From Favolaschia claudopus (taxonomy: Eukaryota; Basidiomycota; Agaricomycetes; Agaricales; Mycenaceae): a DNA stretch of 64,000 nucleotides. A model generated the notes under the pieces. The model was not told the origin of the DNA. It saw only the letters and a list, made by a program, of their open reading frames with translations, and ran no database searches. The position numbers and the translations under genes were made by a program. Shown here in pieces: positions 55,463 through 64,000 of the stretch. Positions within the stretch are counted from its first letter, which is position 1; each line of letters starts with the position of its first letter. The DNA lies in NCBI GenBank assembly GCA_037176885.1, contig JAWWNJ010000186.1:62001-126000 (forward strand), in the 5' to 3' direction.

Positions 55463-55769
55463 ATTTCTTATACTCAGGACTATCACACACGATACACGAA
55501 TATTATAGATAGGTTTTGTAAAAAAAAAAACTCGTAGTCTTGTAATACACGAACCCCAGGCTTCGAGTAATGTTTGAATCGCAAGTTCGAGTTATGCGCT
55601 ATTGTACTACATGAGACAAGTACGCTACTGCAACGAGAGGCATTTCCGCGAAATTCGCTATGTGTGACATGTGACATGCGTGACCATCATCTTTTCTTTC
55701 CTCATCTTTCTCATTCTCCTCAACACTCGTTCTAACCTCCACCATCGCTTCTCCCCCCTCGATGTCAAA

Positions 55770-55954
55770 CGAACGTACAGTGCGTAGCACCGCGTTCGGA
55801 AGATATCCCAGCAACGCTTCGCAGCCTACCGAGTCGACGGACGAACGTACAGTGCGTAGCACCGCGTTCGAACGATCTCGAATGAAAATCAGTGCTCCAA
55901 CTCTTTCGCAAACCCAAAATCAAGCGGAACGTACAGTGCTGAGCACCGCGTTCG
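55770..55954 (+). repeat. three spaced copies of a 29-bp hairpin word
   Basis: Copies start at 55770, 55842 and 55926. Each runs CGAACGTACAGTGC..GCACCGCGTTCG (third starts GGAACG), with CGAACG/CGTTCG and GTGC/GCAC able to pair. All three are in one open frame (55762-55959), encoding ERTVRSTAF three times (ERTVLSTAF in the third). Whether selection acts on the peptide or on the DNA hairpin is unclear. Confidence 0.75.
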
Positions 55955-56049
55955 TCTGACTCTTACGACCTCACTGCGCGCAAGTACCGCGTCTATCCAT
56001 TTCGCTGCTCACTTGACTGCACGCCCCATTCTCTCATCTCCAGCATCGT

Positions 56050-58940
56050 GTGCGCATCCTCTGGTACGATGGTCTTGCTGTCCTCTTTAACTCTTCCGAC
56101 ATTCTACTGGGTAGTCCTTGCTGTCTACAGAGCCATGGCATCCTCCCACTCCACTGGATCCCTGACGCTTCCTGTACGTATTCTAACATGATCTGCTACG
56201 ATCTTCAATCCCACTCAAACCCTAGCTCAGACAGGTCCATATTTTGACGGTTCATCAAGAACAAACTGGGTGTCTTCGGGGTACACTACGGTGACCCCAG
56301 CTTCCTACTCGACATACCTCCACCTTCGAAGGCCACCGCTCCCGACGGGTACAAATTCAATGACGGGGACTTCAGGCGGCCGCTTTGGATCGATCCTAAG
56401 TTCCCCTACCTAGTCCTTCTGCCGCGTTTCAGTCCGTTCAATGGACCACTCTTCTCCCGCCTCAATGTCAATGAGAAAACGGTCCCCATCGTCGAAGTTA
56501 CAGTACCTGGATCCAGCTTCGGACAATTCAATATTCGTTGGGGCCTTGATCAAAAGGTCGTTGACAGTTGGCTCTACTTGGAGAGTCTGCTTCGTCTGAC
56601 GCTACGAACCATGATGGACTTGTATGGCTCTCGTCCCGGTGAAGCTGTATACACCTTTCTCTCCCCCATCAGTTACTGCTACACGGAGAGGAATGCCACT
56701 TCGCATTCCAATGCAGTGAAGATCGCCCTGCGCTCGCGTGATGCGTTTCTGCCTCTTATGGCGGAAATCACGGTCATGTTCATTCTTCTCGACGCGCGAG
56801 ATACCCAGGATTGGAGGCGCCGTCTGATGAACCGCACCAAGCTTAACTGGCAATGGATCGTTGATTTGGAGCAATCTGCGGTCGGGAATATGCACATCGA
56901 TTGGCTGGGGGGCATAATGGACTTGACGCTGAGGAAAACACACATGGATCATCATCTTCCTCTGCACGCTCGCTGGCTCTTGCCTCACCTCTTGGCAGAC
57001 ACCGTGTCCCACTCTACTTCTTCTACGGCAACGACCTCCCCCTCAAGGAACCCATTCCAGACGCTCTTATCAATTTAGGTTTTGTGCCCACCCAAAATGA
57101 ACTCGATTACCTCAATGGGCTAGACGGCGAAGTGGTTTTCAGTCGATGGTCAGCCACAGGGTCAAAATGGCAAAGCCTCAGAAATGGCCTACCTCCAACG
57201 ACAACTCCCGTCCATCTGCAGGCCAAGGGGCAGCAGTCAGAGATGCCCTCTGCTTCACCCCCCAGCTTCCACGCCCTTTCCCGCCGTCGAGCGTGATAGC
57301 GGCCAGAAGCCAGGGGAGGATATACATGCTTTTGGGCTTCATAATGAAAAGCGAGCTCAGCACGAGTCGTTCGATGCGAGAAAAGCACGTCTCGCTCGAG
57401 AACAGCATGCGTCTGGAGGGTCAGCTCCGGGTAAAAAGGGGGCCCGTGTCTTCATTTGGGAGGAGGATGGAGGCTTTTTCATTCGCCGCGCCGCGCATGC
57501 AATCGCACCGATGCGGCTGACCGTTGGGACGAATTTACTCCCCGTCAGCGTCTTTACGATTCTTTTTCAAACCAGTGGGATCTTTGCACAGCGCTGGCCC
57601 CGACCGAGATAGCTGAGCCAGACAATCTCGACGATGACGACGGGGACGAGGATTATTTCTTTTTCCATCAACCACCGGCATCTACTGACGCCCTGCCCGC
57701 GCTTCCCGATGTACCTGGACGTGACATATTGGAGGCGGAAACTGGCGAGCGGGCCTACGAGGTTCTTGAGCACGCGTATGGTCTGAGTCATGAAGATCTT
57801 TGCGAAGACGCGTCCAGGCTGCCAGGGTGGAGCACACAGGATGCTCGTAGCATCATCACCTCTCGTTTTGGCTTCAATGAGCATGCGACTGCTCCTCCTT
57901 CGTCACGGAAGATGCAGGACAAGGCATGCGGATGGACTCTTGGAGACGAAACTTGGAGCGTTCCTTCCGAGTCGGGGCTTCCTGCCCTGTTCCAGCACAT
58001 TCTCGACGCGAATGATTTGAAGGCCATCCCGGGCAACCTGATGGATATAGCCTCATCCAATTCCGACTTGGAGAACGAGTGGAATATTGACATAAAGGTG
58101 CTAAGACTATCTGATCGCGTTCTTTTTGAGCTTTTCCCTCACGGTTCTCATTCGTCGAGTCCGTCAATTCTGCTGGAAAGCGCAGCCGCTGTTCTTCAAG
58201 TGCTCAGGTCGGGTTGGGGCAACAATTCGATGTTGTGACCATCATACGCAACCTCGTGAATCTGGGTGTTGCCTTCTTTCCTGGTTGGCCAAGACCGCTT
58301 GATTATACGCCGCTCCCGCCTCCTATCCAACCTACCTGGGTCGTCGTCACGTCGGCTATACTCCAACTCTCGTTGACTTCGGAGTATACGTCGAGCGCCG
58401 CAATTCATTCCTTCGCTCACCGCGTGGTCGTGTGGCTTTATTCTATGGGGGATTGTTGGCAGACTTGCGCGCTTGGTTTTGACAGATTTCGAAGATCTAG
58501 CTTGCTATGACCCCTATGAAGATGTTCTCAAATCTGGTGTACGTGTGGAGGAAACTCGGGACGAGGAAACGGTTTTGTGGCATGAAACACTGACAGAGAC
58601 GAAGTCGGTATCGTTTGCGGGGTGTATGCTGTTGAAACCGGTATGTTCTGAGTTCTCACATCGAAGTAAGCTCTTAATTCTCTGTAGGTCAAAAAAGCAC
58701 TGCAACAGAAGGCGGCCAAACAGCTGAAGTATATATCGTGGTGGCCAACACCAACCGCCTTCTGGTCTTCTTCAACACTGGGTGGTGGAAATCTATTGCG
58801 AGAGATGGTTCGTGAAAAGACTCAGGGAGATGGAGAGGATGTCTGTCAAGCTATTCACATATGCAGAGTGGAAAAACAAAATCAGATTCAATACACTATC
58901 CCCGCAAGGTCGGAACGAAGAACGAGTGTTACTTGCTTGA
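56050..58940 (+). pseudogene. large dispersed Agaricomycete ORF family, frames broken
   Basis: Coding-like from about 56270: PLWIDPKFPYLVLLPRFSPF, then NAVKIALRSRDAFLPLMAEI, WIVDLEQSAVG, LNGLDGEVVFSRWSA, ARKARLAREQHASGGSAPGKKGARVF split by a frame change after KKGARVFIWEE, TPRQRLYDSFSNQWDLCTAL, then FELFPHGSHSS. Later frames read LVNLGVAFFPGWPRP, YISWWPTPTAFWSSS and ERWFVKRLREMERM, ending TYAEWKNKIRFNTLSPQG at the TGA 58938-58940. The order matches a large mushroom family of unknown function that I remember as highly multicopy. All three plus frames are used without clear introns in between, so at least four frameshifts are likely. Confidence 0.6.
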
Positions 58941-58949
58941 ATGGCGCGT

Positions 58950-59475
58950 TTACTTGCTTACTTGGCTGTAATTGATGCCATCTGATGGGAAAAGTAACTT
59001 TTGCCGGGTGCTTGGGCGGCAAGTAAAGCAAAGTACAAGTAAAGTAGGGCAAAGTAAGGTAAATATACTGCTCTACCTTTCACTTTAAGCGCCCCCAGCT
59101 ACTTCTCAACTGCAAACAGTGCTTCAAATGGTTGCACATCAGTGCATGAGCCTTGAGGAATACTTGGCATGCTTTGATGCTCCCAGTAACGGTCACTGAA
59201 GATTCCGGAACAATAAGAGACTATTAGGCTACTTAGCATCACTTCATAGCGAATTATGTGTGAGAAGTTACAGTTACTTGCATTTACTTGCGTACTTGGC
59301 GGTAATTGATGCCATCTGATGGCAAAAGTAACTTTGGCTGATGTACTTGGGCGGGTAAGTAAAGTAAAAGTAAAAGTAATCTGAAGTAAAGTAGCACAAG
59401 TTAAGGCTACTGTGCGCTAATCTGTCACATTAAAGTACTATTTAACTGTAAGAAGCACTTCAAACGGTTGCGGCG
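58950..59475. repeat. two direct repeats rich in AAGTAAAGTA
   Basis: TACTTGGCNGTAATTGATG-type segments followed by CCATCTGATGG and AAAAGTAACTTT occur near 58960 and again near 59290. Both are followed by GTAAAGTA words and a CTTCAAANGGTTGC segment (59125, 59460). The unit is about 330 bp. Confidence 0.7.
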
Positions 59476-59849
59476 GTCAAGGTTGAAGATTTCCGAATTA
59501 AGTAATTGACTGGTTGAACCAGTATGAGTTCAGTTCGACACAAAAGGCAATGAAACAGATTGCGTTTGAGAGGTCGATTCTCCAGAAGTTCGAGCCCACT
59601 GGGATCAATTCTCTAGAGAGCTCTCCAGAGAATTGATAGAGAAATGATGGACCCATCATATTCTCCAGAGGACGGACCACATCCGAATTGGGTACAGTAT
59701 GTCGGCAGCGTTGGGCTTGTTGGTGCATCTGTGTGCAGAATAAAAAAAATTCATTATAGTCAACTGGAATTTGGTGAGAGCCCAAACTTTGTCTTTCAAG
59801 TTGCATGGAGGGTTACCCTCGTCCAAAGCTTGTGTCGGAAAAATCCAAT

Positions 59850-61050
59850 TTACCTTATAAGGTGCTGACCGGACCTGACAGGCTGACAAGGCCTGATCAG
59901 CCTACCGGGCAAGGCTTATCAGGTCGTGTCAGGCAGTATAATTCCGGCCACATGACATGTAGAAAATCAATGTTATTATACCTCAAGCTTGTCGACGCGA
60001 AGAAACATATCAGCATCAAAGCCTCTCCTGGGTCGTCCTCATGCTAGAGTCAGCAAGCGCTAGTCTTATGTTTACCGCGGCCCTCTGACCGTGATAGAAT
60101 CTTATTATGTAATCTCACATAAGCAGACTTCACGGCGCGTATATCTTGCGCTACAGACGTGTTATTCATTTGGCTTCTTGGAAAAGGGTGAACCAAATAC
60201 TACAAACTATCATCCTAGGTACTTGGAACTGCGGGAAACCTCTCAGATTAATCGTACCGGTACCGTCGGTTGAACGGTGACTTTCGGCCGAAAGCCTTCG
60301 GATTTTCAAAAAAGATTTGTGCCTTTGCAAATATTGCCACAAAAAATTGTTGAGGTATGGGAGAGCCATGTGGCATCATGGCATGCTATATGACCGTACT
60401 TGCATAGTAGAATGAGCAAAATCGAGGAAGCAGTAGAAATCAGGGTTCGGCGGTTTCCGGCTTATATAAGATTACATAATAACATTCTGACGCGATCCGA
60501 GGGGCGCGGTAACTAACAGACTCTATATAGCGAGGCACGAGCTGGAAAATATAGAGCGTCTGTCTTCGAGAGACTAGCAAGCGCATCTTCACATAAATGC
60601 TGCACATCCTCACATACTCCGCACCATAAACTTGTGTAAGTACTCGGAATAGTCCAGTTAACATCCTCGCACAACCGGCCAAATTGTTAGAATAAATGTC
60701 ATAAACAGGGCTTGTCAGGTATTATCAGGCCTTATCAGAAGAAAGTGGCTATATATTGAGCAAGATGTCCCACAATCCAAATCTTCAATGCTCTAGTGGT
60801 TAACGTTATGAATTCGCTGACGCTGTCTGCGCTAAGGTCACTCGTTCGATTCCGGTGCGGCCCGTCCTCGAAAACGCAAGGACGGCGCCGTCCGGGGTGG
60901 GCAATGGTGTTTTGGTTTTTGGTGGTACCGGCCTGATAAGGTATTATCAGGGGATAAGGTGCGTCAGCCTGATCAGGGCCAATAGCTAATTTCTGGACCT
61001 TATCAGCCCGCCGTCGACCTGATGACCTGATTCAGCCTTATCAGGTCTGA
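59850..61050. repeat. motif block: CCTTATCAGG / CCTGATAAGG words
   Basis: Clusters at 59865-59940, 60705-60740 and 60930-61050 contain repeated CTTATCAGG, CCTGATCAG, CCTGATAAGG and TGTCAGG. The word is recognisable in both orientations. Confidence 0.7.
60781..60930 (+). repeat. tRNA-derived SINE-like element
   Basis: Box A-like TGCTCTAGTGG at 60789-60799 and box B-like CGTTCGATTCC at 60843-60853, 44 nt apart, the spacing of a tRNA gene with a modest variable arm. A GC-rich body (GTCCTCGAAAACGCAAGGAC hairpin) follows, then a T/G-rich tail (GTTTTGGTTTTTGG). It lies in the TTATCAGG motif block. Confidence 0.55.
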
Positions 61051-61689
61051 TTTGTACTGGTAATTCAAATTGGATTTTTCCGACATGCTTACACAGTTTT
61101 TTTTGGCTGAATCGCATGGTTTCACCAGTCAAGTTAAAGTCCTTGCCGCTCCTTGCCGCATATGGTGTACGGCATTGTCGGCAGCACCGTCAACCAGATC
61201 AACAATCAAAATTCGTGTTGAGGTCGGATTCTTCAAATCTTAACCGTTTTTCTTCCGCTTTTTTTTCAAGTCAATCAAAAAAGGGCTGCTCAAGCTTTGA
61301 ACCCCCTCCCCCAAACGACGACTCTCTAGGGTTACTCATGAAAAGGCCTTGATTTAACGGCAAGCTGTCATCCGTCAAAAACAGCCGACACATCAATTTC
61401 TCTCAAACCGGCCGTAGCCGGCGCTATCATTTTCTCTAGAGATTCTCTGGAGGACTCTCTGGAGAACTGATCCCAACGGACTGTTAGCTCTCCGATTCTC
61501 AGCTCCGATCTCCCGCATTAAGTCAAATACTCATTGCCAAGGGTATAGGATAGAGATAAATGCCGTAAGTAGTATTAGCCATAAAGAGTAAGCACAAAGG
61601 CGTGAAGACGCGTTATATTCATCAATAGGACTTACTACTACCTTATAAGTGACCTATAAGTCTTTTTATGCCTTCATATTATAAGCCTA

Positions 61690-61925
61690 GAAGTACAAGT
61701 AAGTTGAAGTAACTTTTGCCAAGCGTGGGAAAAGTACATCAAAGTAAAGTAAAGTAACGCAACGTACGCCCAGCCAAAATAACCGGCCATCAAAGTACAA
61801 GTAAGCACCTCAAGTTACTTTTTGCGGTCTCGGCCCGACAGCCGCATAGGGCCGATAACAGCCCGACAGCGCCCGATCAGGTCGCTATCGGCAACCATCG
61901 GGTAACGATAGGGTACTGTCAGGTT
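61690..61925. repeat. AAGTAAAGTA words followed by CCCGACAG / CGATAGGG words
   Basis: 61690-61825 repeats AAGTA, AAAGTA and AAGTAACTTTTGCC as at 59 kb. 61830-61922 repeats GCCCGACAGC, GCCGATAAC and CGATAGGGTACTGTC. Confidence 0.55.
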
Positions 61926-62199
61926 CCCCCACTACGAAGCAGCTTACAAGAGCTTGTAATCATAATGCATACATGGCCTCCAGCGTTGAGAACCCGTAAA
62001 AACATATCCCCATCTACGGCGTCTACGAGATAATGGAAGCGGTTACGCGAGTTTGGTCCTTCACACTGTGAAGAATCGATCACAGCGAATTTCAGGGTGC
62101 CACATAGCGAATTTCGGGTTTCACGTACAATGAGGCGTGAAATAAGTTGTTTCACACCCGACCTAGTGAAAGGAGACTTTCACTCAAATTTCCAGCGAA

Positions 62200-63190
62200 A
62201 TATTTTGAGCACTAGATTAATACAAGACTACTTTTACAATCATCCAATGCATCCCCCACGGAATTTCAACCAAGGAAAACTTTGCAGCGATGTCTGGCCG
62301 TACTAAACATGCCCATCGCTTCCCGCTATGATCGGGAACACGCCCCGCAAGACAGTCAATCGAGCTGACTTCAATTACCTCAGTCGGCGGCCCCAAATCC
62401 GCTGAGCGGCCGTTGAAGTACACGGTTCCGGCAGGATTTTTCGAGACGAGTTTAACTTGAGCAACGGCAGCGAGAAGAAGAGTCGACGGGGACGCTGTGT
62501 CGTCGTCGCCGTCGCGGCGGGAGGGGAAGTCGGGTGAAGGGAAAGCGCAACAAACTTTCGCACCTGCCCGAAAAAGGTTTGTTGCTCGAGGAAGGTTGGC
62601 AAAATGCTGGTTTTTGTCGACTTGTAGATGGTACTATCCAACATGTTCAACGCAAACAACCGCAAGAGATTACACAAATTCATACCTTGACAAATGTAGC
62701 GTCGCGTATGGCATCGGGAGATGTGTGATAAGAAGAAACAAGATCCCGCGCGTGAACGAGGTCGCCGGCGTTGAGCTACTTAAATTTACCCCATACCTCG
62801 AACTCCTGGGGGAATAGTCTGAGAGCATCTTGACGCCGTATGTTGTAATTTGTGGCCAGAAAATTGGCTATTTTGGTCCGCAGCGCGTTATCTAGCGCGG
62901 TGAGACGTTTCGGATAGACCATCCGGAGGTCAGGATCTGTTGTTGAATTTTGAGTAAGTTTGAATGTAGTGAGGACAGAGAACTCACAATCCGGGAATGC
63001 TGTTCCCGTCTCTTCGCAGCCCTTCCAGCGCTGAGGTCAAGCTCTTTGGTCAGTTTGTACAAGAGTTTAATTTGAGACAATTGGGTGATATCGCGGAGGG
63101 CGGTGAGCCATGCTAGCAAATGGTGCTTCTCCCGCCATCCCTCGCCCTGAACGTATGTCTGACTTGACAATTGGAGGGCTGCGACGCCGA
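62200..63190 (-). pseudogene. uncharacterised Agaricomycete family, partial or decayed copy
   Basis: Minus-strand order: HHLLAWLTALRDITQLSQIK, LLYKLTKELDLSAGRAAKRR, an intron at about 62986-62937, DLRMVYPKRLTALDNALRTK, LRLFPQEFEVWGKF, GDLVHARDLVSSY, RDATFVK, an intron near 62690-62645, LPTFLEQQTFFGQV, LLLAAVAQVKLV, then EVSSIDCLAGRVPD and KRWACLVRP. The block order matches a mushroom family of unknown function as I recall it. Joins at the first intron and near 62510 need a one-base adjustment, so either splice sites are misread or the copy is frameshifted. No catalytic motif. Confidence 0.5.
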
Positions 63191-63195
63191 CTCGG

Positions 63196-63873
63196 ATGAC
63201 GGCTCGTCCGCGGATCGGAAGTGGAATGACCTTCGGGTGTGTCGCTGTCTTGTCTTCTACGTATTCAATATCTCACAGTAAGCAGAGACAGGTCCGCCGC
63301 TTCATGGATGCAGGCTTTTGCAACTCGACAAAAACTGGAAAGGCCAAGACTCTCGACAATTGCTCAAGATTTACGACGCGGTATGTTATGTCTTCATTTC
63401 ATTTGTTGATGGTTCATTGTGTTATAGATAGAAGATGTCTTTCCCCCCTCTCAAGCGCTGCACCAATCATTGGGCAGCTGAATTTCTCGTTCACGACTCC
63501 TTCAGCGCGCAGAAGACTACGAGAGCTGTAAGGAGAAAGAGGGTACGTATCGTTTCCGCACGCGGCGGAACAGGCGAGAGCGGGCCTCCTCGGACGATGA
63601 CGACGACTCCGGCAGTCAAGCAGCCGCGGCCCACTCGCACGTGAGTTGAGTTTCTCTTGACGCATTTGACGCATTCTAAATTGAACCCTTGCAGCACCAT
63701 CCACCTCACCCTTCGCCAGAGCCATCAGGGTCTGGTTCTGGTTCCCCTCAACAAACGAAGAAGGTGAGCTACATTTACCTTGTGCATTGCCTATCGCTGT
63801 ACTGACTTGATGTGGTACAGGTCACGTCAATGGACCGTCTTCCCTCGCTTACTCCAGCACCCGAATCTGAATA
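63196..63873 (+). CDS. small spliced gene, acidic/Ser/His-rich C-terminus
   Basis: The final exons are clear. A frame reading SCKEKEGTYRFRTRR and ERASSDDDDDSGSQAAAHSH ends at a GTGAGT donor (63641). A 54-nt intron leads to HHPPHPSPEPSGSGSGSPQQ, a 57-nt intron (GTGAGC..TACAG) leads to VTSMDRLPSLTPAPESE and a stop at about 63871. Upstream exons from about 63290 are ambiguous in frame (candidate introns 63380-63426 and 63441-63508). No domain recognised. It lies head to head with the minus-strand gene ending at 62200. Confidence 0.45.
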
Positions 63874-64000
63874 ATAAGTCGAATGTGTAGCACCTTGTGT
63901 AGTACTTCCCCTCAATTTTGATATGAAATTCACTTGAAATTGGTGTGAAACTGGAATATAATAGTGCGAGCTTCAACGTTATATTCCGTGAGACTAACAA
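63874..64000. other. window end, GTGAAATTCAC-like words again
   Basis: TATGAAATTCACTTGAAATTGGTG recalls the 49.5-50.3 kb motif block; the copy may continue beyond the window. Confidence 0.4.

Larger units (their letters stand above)
59580..61505. repeat. inverted pair of CTCCAGAGA-rich segments bounding a 1.9-kb region
   Basis: Segments at about 59580-59660 and 61425-61505 are inverted relative to each other (GGGATCAATTCTC against GAGAACTGATCCC, plus CTCTAGAGA and CTCTCCAGAG words). They may be the ends of a larger element enclosing the TTATCAGG block and the tRNA-like sequence. Confidence 0.45.

Overview
The window reads as nuclear DNA of a basidiomycete fungus, most likely an Agaricomycete. 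The evidence is the many 41-65 nt GT-AG introns, the mix of transposon families (chromodomain Ty3/gypsy, DIRS-like tyrosine-recombinase retroelement, Tad-like LINEs, DUF6589-like transposase, a DDE transposase fused to a 3'-5' exonuclease) and several uncharacterised protein families that I recognise from memory as dispersed through mushroom genomes. No homology search was run. Species cannot be named. The region is an accessory, transposon-dense tract with few plausible host genes and many decayed ones.

Layout. 0-9.3 kb: tRNA-like SINE head, a DDE transposase relic split by a MITE, four apparently identical 565-bp tandem units, and a cluster of TA-flanked elements with 265-bp inverted arms. 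9.9-14 kb: a spliced gene of unknown function, then two fragments of chromodomain Ty3/gypsy elements (KH-domain ORF; integrase plus chromodomain). 14.4-15.7 kb: a small spliced gene and a 590-bp foldback MITE. 16.5-25.9 kb: a minus-strand DDE/exonuclease transposase gene, decayed and split by a 5,067-bp element with about 165-bp terminal inverted repeats (TIRs) and a TTA target duplication. The inserted element carries two convergent genes: an internally deleted DUF6589-like transposase (+) and a RecQ helicase whose last exons encode a bromodomain (-). 25.9-28.4 kb: GC-rich repeats and two TA-flanked elements. 29.3-31.6 kb: a spliced gene ending in a BET-type NET domain. 32.6-38.9 kb: LINE ORF1, a DIRS-like element (RT/RNase H then tyrosine recombinase) interrupted by two MITEs, and two LINE 3' ends in tandem. 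38.9-47.3 kb: more MITEs, a broken LINE endonuclease and a broken dispersed gene. 47.9-62 kb: long non-coding blocks, each enriched in one short, often palindromic word, around two multi-exon genes (53.6-55.5 and 56-58.9 kb). 62.2-63.9 kb: two further spliced genes on opposite strands.

How the parts relate. Most of the window is nested insertion. Several insertions can be undone on paper because the target duplication and reading frame survive: the DUF6589/RecQ element within the exonuclease gene, a TA MITE between adjacent recombinase codons, a 9-bp-duplication element at the DIRS RNase H end, and one LINE in the poly-A tail of another. The best candidate for an undescribed system is the 5-kb element joining a DUF6589-like transposase with a RecQ-bromodomain protein. 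Second is the set of motif-word blocks, which I cannot assign to a known repeat class.
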